From the NCBI GenBank assembly GCA_905250075.1, contig CAJNOP010000017.1:1619734-1683733 (forward strand): a stretch of DNA of 64,000 nucleotides, in the 5' to 3' direction. This DNA comes from Rotaria sp. Silwood1 (Eukaryota; Rotifera; Eurotatoria; Philodinida; Philodinidae). Position numbers and translations under genes: made by a program. Of the stretch, positions 1-11,423 are shown in pieces (position 1 is the first letter of the stretch; each line of letters starts with the position of its first letter). Under the pieces are notes generated by a model, which made no database searches, was not told the origin of the DNA, and saw only the letters and a program-made list of their open reading frames with translations.

Positions 1-736
1 ACTCAACAATATATTCTTCTATATATAGTGAGGTTTTTTAGAAACTCATATAGAAGTTTCATATGATAATGAATAATTAGCAAATTTCACAATAGTTCTA
101 TTTGCGTAAACTAATATAAGAAAGCTCTGACAAACTTTCTGTTCAATACAACACGATAAAAGAACTTAGCAAAAACTTAATTGCAAAAATTAAAAAATCA
201 AAATAAACTAAGTCGTCGATTTTATGAACAGTACATGCATTTAGAAATGATGACAATATTTAGAAGCTTTATTCAATAGGATCAATAATACAAAATGATA
301 TTCATCATTAAGTTTTTTTAGCTTGCTCGATCTTTTTTATATTCGTTATAAATCTTATTAATACTAAGCCGATCGTTTGAGTTTTGTTGTTTTCAAAATT
401 CCAAAGCCTTTTTTTTCTTACGTATCAAACATTCGATTTTTTTTATTAATTATATTATATAAGACGAAAACAGTTACCCAATTTGAATTAATCGATCAAT
501 TTAAATGAAAAACATAAGAAGAAAGAACAACTCACAGTATTGTGTTAAATAATAAAACAAAAGATACCGGCTGAGATCCGTGAAAATAAGAAATAATAGT
601 AGGAAAATACAAAGAAGAAAAACATCGCCAGTACAAGTTCAAAAAGAAAGATGAATATTAGTAAATAAATACTAATCCCAAACCATTGCTGTTATAAATT
701 TTTTTTATTAGCACCGACTTGTTCTTGATAATAAGT
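1..736. other. Intergenic, left edge
   Basis: AT-rich sequence downstream (3') of the GOLM-like gene. I see homopolymer A and T runs but no exon with matching splice sites, no RNA gene and no clear repeat. Confidence 0.5.
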
Positions 737-3552
737 CTAGTCTATCTTAAATATTCTATGTTCATTAGCACCTTGAACTTGCTGATTTTGTTCATGATTG
801 CCTATGGGAGAATTTTTATCGTCTGTTGGCGATATAGATTGTTTATTAGAAATATTTGTTTCGTTTAAAAGAGAAATAGAAGTAATATTTATAATGTTTT
901 GAGCATTTCCTATATGAACTCGTGTGTTATTATTGTTATCGGTACCATTGACAAGTTGATTGTCAAATAATGAGTTGTTCAATGATCGTTGTAACTATAA
1001 TATGAAAAAACAAAAACTACAAGATGTAAAAAAAATTAATGTACTATGATCTCACATGTTGATGAAGATCTGAATCATTGACTTCTTGATCTAAAATTAG
1101 GTTAATGATTCAGTATACAGCCATTTATCTACAGTTACTTGTTAGACTAAAATAACCTTGGCATTTTTTTTTAAATGAACCTTTTTACTCTAATAAATGA
1201 ATACGTATTTTTAGTTGCTGAAAAAATAGTAATATATCTAATTTGTTCATGCTCCAGAGAGCACACATTTGTCGAAAGAAAGAGACAAATGTGCTGTGTT
1301 TGACATTGTCTTGAACTTTCATAAAATATTCATAAAAGAAAAGAACTATGAAGAATCAACCAATATAGACTATTGGATTATTCTATCGTTTCTTTACTAC
1401 TATGTAATTTGTTTGCTGTAATCAAAGTATTGAAATAAAGACACAGGTACATGATACGAATCAAAGAATAGTCAATACGAAAGCTGAGTTTTGTACTGCA
1501 ACAGAAAAAGAACAAATATTTGGATAAAGAAAATAAATGACAAAAAAGCACTCACTATACAATTACTTATGAATATTTATGAAGATAATATTTTATGAAA
1601 GATTGACGTAGCGCCAGAGAGAATAACGCCCTCTAATCAAAATTTGTTCTATGAAGAAATATCATACAGTCTCTAGGATAATTTCTTACACAACTCATAT
1701 GTTTGAACTGTCATCTCTCTAGTCAATAGAAAAATACATAATTTACAACTTTGTCTTTCTCAAGTTTTATATGACTAGAATATTCACATCAAAAAACATC
1801 GTAAGTAAAGGGTATCACGAGTTTATCTACGGTCCACCCCTAAAAAAATAAATTATTGTTATAAAAATAGACATTGAGATAAATATATGTTAAGATAGCC
1901 CGAAGACTGATGCTTCATAAACGAAATGGTCTTTTTTATTTGGCACCTTGTTTTTGTCAAAACTTTTAATGAGTTCCGTACCCGTAGGCTTTTTTCCAAA
2001 AAGAAACAGCAAATATTTCTTGTTTCTTCTTTGTTTATGCTTTTCCAATATTCTCGAATGACCTGCATTTCAGCCGATTGCTTTTTATTTATTTGAAAGA
2101 GCATATGAAGCTACAATGCTCATTTTTGTGAACTAAACTTTTTTCTCATTATCTAAAAAAAAAGCACTTCTCTAAACAGAGGACCATTATTTTAACAGTT
2201 TTTCAAGGTATTGAACTTGTCATCTTTTTCTTTGCATAAAAAGTGACAACCTAAAAGATATTTCAATCGAATAAGCTCTTGGAAATAGAAAAAAAACCAA
2301 ATAGATAGGACGGAAATTGACATCAAGTTGTGTTTCACTAAATGACCCATTTTTTTACCCTTGCTTATTGAATGTCTCCCGAAAACATTATATAGGGCTC
2401 AAAATCTAATCATAGTCTCTCCACTATATTCACAACCTGCTTGAAAAATCTGATTCACTTTGAATACACTTGATCTAAGATCAGTTTTCAAGATTTTCTT
2501 TTACTCTAAGTAAATCCATGTCTAAAATAAGTGAAACTACTACCTGCTGAACCATTTTTCGATAAAACAGAAATTGATTCTTTTTGACTAAGTTGAAGCT
2601 GTTCTAGTTGTTTATTATTAGTTAGAATCATTTGATTTGCTAGTGAATTATTTCCACTACCAAGTGAGCTAGAAACGTTTTCTTTACTTTCTCGCTTAAT
2701 TCGACTAAGTTGAGCTAAAAATTCTTGAGGTTCTAATGAAGACGTTTTAATTGTTTCATTAGGTGATAATAATGGTTGAAAACGTTGATTCGGAATAATC
2801 AGAGAATTTTCTTGACTATTTTGTGTTTGATTTCTGAAACATAAAAACATTATATTTAATTAAAAGCACCTTCAATTATTTCAACTTACATTTGTTTTTT
2901 ATAACTATCAATTTCTTGTTTCAACTGATTTAATTTTTCATCATTGGATTCTAAACATTTAATTTAATGATTGAGCAAAAAAATAATAAATCGAACAAAC
3001 TTTTCTCTTCGTCAAGTTCTTTTTGTAATTTTTCAATAGCTGAATTTTTGGAAGCAAGTGTCTCATCCACAGTTTTAAATTCTTTCTATAAGATAATTAA
3101 AGAAACAAATAATTATTGAAAATGAGAAAATAATTATTTCTATATTAAATTACTAATTGAGTATCAAGAATCTGTTTATCCGACATTAAACTTTCAATTT
3201 GTGCCTTTCTTTCATTCAATTTTGTTATAAGATCATTTATTTCTGAATCTTTTTTATCCATTTGCTTTTGAATATTTGTTTTTTGGCTTTCCAACTCACT
3301 TATAGTTGCACTAATGGATCCAATTTCTTTTTCTTTTTCAGTATTTTTCATTGCTAACTAAAAGTGTCAAAGAAATTCTTTTTAGATATATTTGCAATAT
3401 TTTTTTTTTACTGATCGTATGCGTTCTTCAAAACTTTCTAATGCTTGTTGGAGTTCAGTTGTCCTCGATGAACATGACATGTAAAAAATTCCAACAAGCA
3501 AGATGATTATAAAAACACCAACAATAATAAAATTCGGCGTTCGACCGGGCAT
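737..3552 (-). CDS. GOLM1: GOLM1/GOLM2-like type II Golgi membrane coiled-coil protein
   Basis: Seven exons keep phase throughout: 3412-3552, 3154-3357, 3001-3085, 2890-2950, 2544-2833, 1056-1090 and 737-994, giving about 357 residues (human GOLM1 is about 400). The start is the ATG at 3552, followed by a seven-residue cytosolic tip (MPGRTPN) and one hydrophobic anchor (about residues 8-25). After it comes SSRTTELQQALESFEERIR, which matches the SSR-x-x-x-LQ start of the lumenal stem in GOLM1/GOLM2. Exons 2-4 are Glu/Lys/Gln-rich heptad sequence, a predicted coiled coil. The rest is a polar Asn/Ser-rich tail with several N-glycosylation sequons, ending RIFKID. The family consists of cis-Golgi type II proteins involved in cargo sorting. 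A 1.45-kb intron separates the tail exons; the 35-base micro-exon 1056-1090 is needed to fix the phase. It could be another short type II coiled-coil protein, but the post-anchor motif favours GOLM. Confidence 0.72.
1091..2543 (-). other. Long intron of the GOLM-like gene
   Basis: A 1.45-kb intron from a GTAGTA donor (read on the minus strand at 2543) to a TTTTAG acceptor at 1091-1092. A short open stretch at 1859-2104 has no splice context or recognisable protein features. I see no nested gene. Confidence 0.5.
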
Positions 3553-5665
3553 AGTGATCTAGTTGCCGATGACTAATATGTGTTTAAATCTACAAAAAGT
3601 ATTTATTTATTTATTTATTAGAAAATAATTTATTAATTTATAGAATAAAATATTATGAAATAAGGAAATCTTTTGGTTTCATTCGTTTCGATCTTTGTCT
3701 TTTCGTGATACAGAAAAAGAAAAACTTTCTAAACATTGTACTGTTAAAATATCATGTGTTCCTTTCAGTTTTTCTTATAACGATGATTGCTCATATTTAC
3801 AATCATTTCTATTTTGAATTGCTGATTTACGTGCGTGGGTATGAACAGAACGATAACTATTCTGAAAATATTAGTTTTCAAAGAGAAATCAAAAGAATGA
3901 TAAATATTCAAATGTCAATAGAACAATTCTAATAATTTTTTTTCCATTTACATTCTTATTAAGATTTTCACACATTCCACTGTGAAAACAAAAAGCCACT
4001 AAAGACCAAAGTAAACTCTCAACAAATCTCACTCAAAATAAAATAGAATGAAAACTAAATATTCAGCAAAAAGATAAACTATCAAGTCATAATTACAAAA
4101 CAAAAGTCAAATGATCACTATAATTTACTTATGTTCCAAAAAAGTTACTGATCATCGACCCTGTATATGATATATAAACGAAAAAGAATGATTATTTCAA
4201 TTCGAAATAGGAGAGGGAAATAAAGTAGCAATTATGTTTGATCAATAATAAATACTATTGATACTTGAGATAGATAGATGGCGCAATTAACCACTGTAAC
4301 TTTTACTGTTTACAAATTTAATCCTATAGCGTTTGACAATTATTGAATAGCAAACCTAATAGTCTAATAAAGAAAAACTGAAGGTAATAATCCTATACAA
4401 TCAAATGATCATATATAACTGTGTTTATCGGATATGTTATTCTATAACCGATTATCGACAATCAATGATGACAAATTGCTTACTAGAGCTTTGTTTTTCT
4501 TCATACTGATATATTATGTTTATTTTTCGAATTATTGTACATAATAAATTATTACTTCTTTGAAGTATTCATATAGTAGGTATTCTATCATGAATACAGC
4601 CATTTATTATAACCGACATTTGCAGAAAGGAGAAGTGTGTATCTGGTGTCATTCTACACTCACAATCTAATGCAGTACTGTACCATGCAGAAAAACTGAA
4701 AAAAGTACCGTTTTTCTTCAGAAAATATAAATTAGAATACCCTTTTGCATTCGTGATAGAACATCAGCTCTATAAATACAGTTATGCTTGAACTATGACA
4801 TAGGTTCTCAATGATTATGTATGAGTCATTGTCCTCTTGAATCAAATTTGTTTGACACAAAAAACAAAATAATAAATATACAAGTTTTTTTTTCATGACG
4901 AGCATTTTTAGTAACAAAGCAACGAAAAGAAACAGTGGTTCCATATACGTCAACGATTGACTTAGTGAATATTCTAAGTTCAGGTATTCTACTAGTGTGT
5001 TACAGAAGCCTTTAAATACTTTATGAGATTTCAAGAATTGACAACAAAATGCTTCTAAGTTTTCAACCTACTGATTTGTTGAAAGACTTTTTATAGAATG
5101 CTAAAGAAACAGGGCAGAATCCGGTAAGTATTCATGTGTTAAGAAGATTCTCAATAGAGAATCCAAAAAGGTATTCTATTGAGAATTGAATCAATACACG
5201 AGTATCTTAAACTCATCACATTCACTAGAATGAGTAGATCAGAAAGATTTCTTTTTTCTAATTCTACTTTCAACTTTACTTTGTACAGTACTTTTATTGT
5301 AGAGTCTCTGATGAATTACACTTCCATTGTAACATATTGTATATTCTTATAACCAGACACTCAACTATTTTTATTTCATTTCATTTACTAAAAACAAGAT
5401 TGACTATTTTTTTTCCTCTTGAATAGAACATACCACACATTTATACAAAACAAAAAAAAATCATCATCAGACAACAATGAACAATTAATAATTGCTAATA
5501 GAAATAAGAAGTTAAAAGAAAAGATGAAAATCTTTGTTCATACAATAGTAAAGAATTGATAGATAAAGAAAATTATTTCATTGATGATGTGCATGAAAAG
5601 ATCTGATATATCAAACTCAAAAAATATTCGGAATATGGCACCATGGAGTTTCTTATATTCATTAA
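3553..5665. other. Intergenic, about 2.1 kb
   Basis: Lies between the 5' end of the GOLM-like gene and the 3' end of the ZEB-like gene. It holds a short (ATTT)n run at 3600-3619 and several A/T tracts. The open stretches at 3705-3932 and 4732-5034 have no family signature and no splice partners. The GOLM-like promoter should lie just above 3553, but no core element stands out. Confidence 0.45.
3600..3619. repeat. (ATTT)n microsatellite
   Basis: About five ATTT units, just upstream of the GOLM-like start codon. Confidence 0.6.
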
Positions 5666-8145
5666 TTAATTTATTATAGTTTGCTGATTGGAAGTTTCAT
5701 TTAAATTTGTATCGATTTCTGTTTGATATGGACGACAATATTTATACCGATGATTCATATGTTGACTAAATGAACCTAGAATAAAAGAATACAAATTTAT
5801 TTTTTATGTCAAAACATAATCAAATTTTCAATCAACCTGAATGGCTAAAACGTTTGAAACATTTCATGCATTGAAATGGTTTTTCACCAGTATGTAATCG
5901 ACGATGTTCAGCAAGATGATGTTTATGTTTAAATGCTTTTTTACAAATATCACAAATAAATGGTCGAACACCTAAATAAATATTTTTGTTTTATTTTTTA
6001 AAATAGACTTAAAATTCTTTTTTTCTAATATTCTTTACCTGAATGTTCATATTTATGACGTGCTAATGAACTTTGTTTATTAAATGATTTATCACATATA
6101 TCACATGATAATCTTTTATGAGTTAATAAATCATCATGGGATAAAAGACTTATTTCAGATGAACTATTTGGACTTAATGATTCTATTAAATCATTCTCAT
6201 CTAAATGAGATTCACCGGATTTTTTTATTGATAAATCTAATGGTTCTGTTTGATAAATTGTATTTTGTAAAATATGAAAATAATATTGAACATATTGTTC
6301 ATTGATAGCAAAATATTTTGATAGATCATTAAATTGATTTTGTTCAGTTTTCATAGGTAAAATTTCACCTTCTTCTATTTCAGCATTATGTAAATAAGAT
6401 GAATTTGATGAATAACATTTTTTTGATGCCATATGTGACGAATATGAACCCGAATGAGAAAAACGTTTATTACAATTAGAACAAACAAACGGTTTTTCAC
6501 CAGTATGAATCCGAATATGTTCCTAAAGAAAGAATATTTATTTTCTTTTATTTTCTTGTTTTTGTTTTAAATACTTTTAAATGATGTTTAAACTTAAAAG
6601 CTTTTGGACAATGTGAACATTGAAATTTTCGTGTTTGAGGATCTACTTCATGACTTAACATATGACGTTGAAGACGATAGGTATTTGCAAAAATTTTATG
6701 ACATATATGACATGATACCTGATTTGCATTATGATTTAGTTCATGTTGACGTAAATCATTCTATTTAAAAATAAAAAATATCAAATAATTGTTTTTATCT
6801 ATTTTTTTGTTAAATATACTTTAGTGGTAAAACTAGCATTGCAATGTATACAATGCATTTGTTCAGAAGAACATTCGACTGATGATATTAAATCATTGGG
6901 AAGTTTATATTTCGAAGAATTTGTTTCTGAAAGAAAAGATATTAGTGATTCATACAATGGTGAATCTAAATTTAGAGAGGAAATAAATGCTCTGAAGATC
7001 GAAGCCTAATAAAAATTTTGTCATGCATTTTTATCTTTCAGATAAGAATAATAATCGATATCAGAATGAAATTAGTCAATGAATCTGAAAATAGATATGC
7101 CGATATCACCAAGATTGACGAGAAGTCATCAAGAGTCCGTCGAGTCGCCTCTAGGTCCGAAACTTTCGGACCGAATGGATTCTAGTAGTCTGAAAAATTT
7201 GGAGAACACATGAGTCACCGAATACAAAAAGCCAGAAAAAGGTATCTCGTATCTTTGAGGTGGCTACACAATGCCGGTTAGGAAGCTTAATTGAGCATCA
7301 AGGCATAGGTCGACTCTTGTATTGCCGAGATCAATAAGTACTCAAAATGAAAATTAGCCAAGATAAGGACAATCGCTCTGGACTCTAAAGAAACTACATT
7401 GAATTGTGATGTTACCTTAAACTAGTTATTGATAATCAGTGTCTTGAATCTCTTAACATGCAACATGCAATCATTGGTCTTGTTTAAACTTATGATCTAT
7501 TGAAAATAAACTGTATATGGATTACAAAAGTGTGTTTGATCCAGAAAAACTTTTCTTGGAATTGATGGCTTATTTTGCAAGTTGTTAGAGAGGACGAATT
7601 ATCATCGTGAAAGGCGTGTTAACTTTAATAATAATATCGGAAGTGTAAAATTATCTCTAATAGAATATTATAATGGGAACTGTAATCGAAAAAATGCGAA
7701 GTTTTTCTTCTGGTTCTACTGGTTTGAGAAAAGACTGATCTTACTAAACGATGCATCTCAATCTTATTTAATTCAATAGATATTGAGTAATGATTCAGCA
7801 TAAATCAAGTTCTACTCGTTGAGATTATTCCTCGTTAGTCTTTATCAAAAGAAAATATTGGAAAATACTATACAAAAATAAAAACTATTCTTTAAAATTT
7901 ATCTGAATTAAGCCGAATGTTGTTTTCCGTACAGTTTAATCTAAATCCATTCATCAAATATTTATTATTACCACTTTCATTAGCTGTAGGTAAAATTTCT
8001 TCATCCAGTGAAATTTTTGCTTGATGAGAACCACTGTCACATTCATCATTAACTAAATGAAACATCAAATAATACGAAACAACTTTACTGAAAGAAAGTC
8101 CTTACTATGATCAAGTTCCATCAGTTCAATCATTGATAAATCCAT
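5666..8145 (-). CDS. ZEB: ZEB/zfh-1 family zinc-finger transcription factor without homeodomain
   Basis: Seven exons in phase: 8106-8145, 7972-8052, 6820-6926, 6575-6760, 6039-6522, 5837-5971 and 5666-5775, about 380 residues. The amino-terminal cluster has four fingers: [33 protein letters not shown], and a C2HC finger [18 protein letters not shown] ending in SKKC. The carboxy-terminal cluster has three: [38 protein letters not shown] and [17 protein letters not shown]. The 4+3 layout, KHHL and SHSGS motifs and C2HC fourth finger are those of ZEB1/ZEB2 and Drosophila zfh-1, E-box-binding repressors. The linker carries EPLDLSIKK (PLDLS at 6229-6243), the CtBP co-repressor motif. The linker is only about 115 residues and holds no homeodomain, whereas vertebrate ZEB proteins exceed 1,000 residues. 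The first two exons rest on phase and splice sites only and are less sure than the finger exons. Confidence 0.85.
6927..7971 (-). other. Long intron of the ZEB-like gene
   Basis: About 1 kb between the acidic exon 7972-8052 and the first finger exon. It contains a perfect 9-base palindromic arm pair at 7154-7172 (GGTCCGAAA and its complement). The open stretch at 7582-7779 has no supporting features. Confidence 0.4.
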
Positions 8146-9918
8146 TCAAATTAAACAAATATTCAATTTAAAAATTACAAAAAATTTGTTTGTTGTTTTC
8201 CACCTGTTTCCAATGTAATACGATCTATTAAACATAGACAGTGACATGCAGTGTTCAAAAATATGATCATATTAGTGTAAATCGCATGTGCTAGAATATA
8301 ATATATACTTAATCAAATTTGCTACTTTGCTTGGCGAAGAACATAAGTAATAACAGTAGTACTCTTTTGTATAATCGATCTACGGACATGATCTGCTGTG
8401 CACAATATAGAGAAAGATAGGAATGCGCGCATCCACATTATTATTATAAACTAACGTCATTACGCGACCACCGACCGAACACTGATTTACATAAACAGAC
8501 GACTAACTTTTCTTTTCCGTCCAAGTGAGATAGGAAAAAAAACAAATAATAGATATAATTATTAGATGTTCCTTCGATTGGCTCTTACACCTGTTTGATG
8601 AAAGAAGAAAAAAAAAGGTGATTCGTTCTTATGACATTTTTATTCTGTTTAAAAGCAAATCAAAAATCAAAACATCCTAATAGAACAGAGAGACTAGTAA
8701 AAAATAGGAAGCAAATCTTTTCTTACTCATTTTCTCGTAATTCGAGTAAACTTGTCTTCATATGCATTTATGTAAACGACATAATATGCATGCAATATAC
8801 TGTTTAAAAAAAGTTGTCTTTGACTGATTGACACATATTAGCATTGCTAATAGATCTACATCAAAGAAAAGAAAAATTCTGAAAAAATGAAATTGCTATT
8901 CGGCAACGAGTTGCTATAATAATAAAGACAGACAGACTGACAGACACTTCGTGTACAAAAAAAGAATCAATACTATGCTATGAATGCGTTTTGTTTGCTA
9001 TCTATATAGAGACGATGATGATGGATATACCGTATTGCAAACGAATAACAGGAGGATGATATTCTACCTTCAATATACATGAGAGAAACTGCTGTTATGT
9101 GTATATGTATACGCCTTACTTATCCTGTTCTGATACTCTACTACTGAAATAAAACGTGTGTTGTGTCGAAATGGTATATTACAATAAGACATGAGAGAGA
9201 AGAAGAAAAATGGGAATATTCTTGCACCAATCATCGAACATTATTATATTGTTTTGCTCACCTCGGATAGGTGCACATGAAGCAATAGAATGATATCTGT
9301 TGGTTTTTTTCTCTCATCAATAGCAAACTTGTCTCGGTCTATGCATACGTGTATAATGATCGTTACCTCGTTAATACGCATACTAGATATGTTATTTTTG
9401 ATGAGAAACATCATTACATATGTAGTCTAACTATAAATTTATTAAGATTTTTTTGCATTTATTATCACATATTGCGCATGTGCGTCACAGTAAATAGATC
9501 TAAAACCGTATCTAACATAAAAAGTATGTACTGTAGAGTAATAAGAGAAAAAGGGCGGTACAAAAAAGTGTGTGTATGTATATATAAATGGTACTGCTGC
9601 GTATTTATGCATGTGCAACTTATGTACTACTTTTCTTCTTCTTTCTATTATAATCTGATGAGTAGAGATATATGCTACCGATGCAGTCGTTCTTTTCTTC
9701 TCTTTCCTGTTTTTTCTATCAACTCTTTCTTCTTTTCAACACCTGGTGCCGCTTAGAAATAAGAAGACATTTTCTTCCATTACAACATTAATACCTTTTT
9801 TCCTCGATTAGAACGATGCAACAATCATTCGATTTCCGATATTTATTTTTCTTAAAGAGAAAACTCATCTAAGATTTCGTTTACTTTATAATTGAATGAT
9901 AATGAGATAGTCGATGTA

Positions 9919-9933
9919 CACACACACACACAC
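9919..9933. repeat. (CA)n microsatellite
   Basis: Seven to eight CA units, continuing into degenerate CATA and TACA repeats to about 9950. Confidence 0.75.
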
Positions 9934-11134
9934 ATACATATACACATATATAAACGTCCGAGAGAGCATCTCAAGATACATGGAAGCAGCACATATATCG
10001 ATGGTGTTGCCATTTACAGAAGGAGAAAAGATAAACAAATGTACCTCGTCTTTTCTTTCGCATACGAACGATAAGGGAAGTATATACCTTCTATATAACC
10101 TCTAGGCGCATCACAATGGAATGAAAATTTGTCGATAATCAGCTGGAACATACTTATCATACAGGTGTGAACTGTTTCAAGCAATAAGGAAAGGTGAAAG
10201 TGGAACATTGATAATATATCATTCGAGATAGATATTTCGAATTAGTTCTATCGTATGGATATATACATATATACTTTTGCATTTGACTTACTCGTTTTTT
10301 ATGTGAGGAAAATCTTCATTCACCTTGTGCTACACGGCATCATCATCATCGCAACCTGTTGTGCTACTATTTTGTGTCCTCATTTTTTTTTCTTGTTTCA
10401 TACTCGATAGGTGTGTGCAACAGCTTGTTAGAACCTATTTTTTTCTTTTTTTCTTCCCTGAAATTCCGGTGCGAAAAAAAAGAATCATTTGATTGTATAT
10501 CTATTTTGTCTACGTGGCCGGTTAAAATCACAAAAATCAAACAAGCTATTATAAGAGTAACACATCTTTAATGTGAATCTGCTGATGTGATGTATTTTAT
10601 AGAATCAGACAGAACATCTCATTGTTATGTTGATGATGAACAGAATACAATAGTATTTGATTACAACTAACGATTATAGAATAACATAAAGACTTAACTT
10701 GTAATCATTCAAAAGTTATTCTTTGCAAATTTCTTGAACTTTCGAAAAAATTTATATTTTATTTTTCTCAATGATCGGTAATATTCATTATGAAACAACT
10801 TTCTTTTTTTTTCTCGTCATAACATACAGTTATCAATTAAATTATAGTAGACACCATGGGTAATAGGCGGTGTCTAAGACAATTATTATTTCTAGTAATA
10901 TGGCATACAATAGCTAGTTAAACATCTATACAAAGTCAATTGATGCTGTACTAATTGGACAACGAACAAGAAGGGGGTACAACCCTCAACCCACCTGTTC
11001 TTATTTTCTGCAATAAAATTGTTCATCAATATTCATCTGATAATATTATGAGAAAACATAGATCATGTATTAATATAATTTAAAATATCATATCAATGGA
11101 TTATTTCTGCTTATATTTGATGAACATCAGTCCT

Positions 11135-11152
11135 CATATATATATATATATT
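11135..11152. repeat. (TA)n microsatellite
   Basis: About nine TA/AT units downstream of the Derlin-like gene. Confidence 0.6.
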
Positions 11153-11423
11153 GATCTCATAATATTTATTGTCTCTTGACAATAATGATAAGAATTGCTT
11201 GTTCACTATCAAATTATCACCATATATTCATTTTTGAAACTGTTATTTGCAAAAACATAACAAGAGAAAGAAGTGTAAATTTAAAACAGTACTTAGACAT
11301 ATATTTTTCTTAAAAATTTTCGATTAGATTTGCATATAAATATCAATATATATTTAGATATATTTCTTTCTTTTTTTTCGTGAATAAGGATATACAAGAA
11401 GTAAAAATTCAACAAGAATATGA

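Larger units (their letters stand above)
8146..11423. other. Intergenic, about 3.3 kb, upstream of the ZEB-like gene
   Basis: A large space 5' of the ZEB-like gene, so a plausible home for its regulatory DNA. It holds a CA microsatellite near 9919-9933, GACA-like repeats near 8928-8946 and a TA run at 11135-11152. The open stretches at 9349-9756, 9892-10208 and 10359-10571 are low in complexity and lack homology cues. I see no gene or RNA. Confidence 0.45.

Noticed and set aside
1859-2104. Possible extra exon in the GOLM-like long intron
   Set aside because: No acceptor/donor pair keeps phase with the flanking exons, while the 35-base exon at 1056-1090 does.
4732-5034. 100-codon minus-strand frame with hydrophobic stretches
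   Set aside because: No partner exons, no conserved motif, and AT-driven Leu/Phe bias.
7154-7172. Nine-base perfect palindromic arms in the ZEB-like intron
   Set aside because: Too short and isolated to claim a function; compatible with chance in 64 kb.
9349-9756. 135-codon open frame on the plus strand
   Set aside because: Low-complexity composition, no family features and no splice or gene context; it reads as chance in a large intergenic region.
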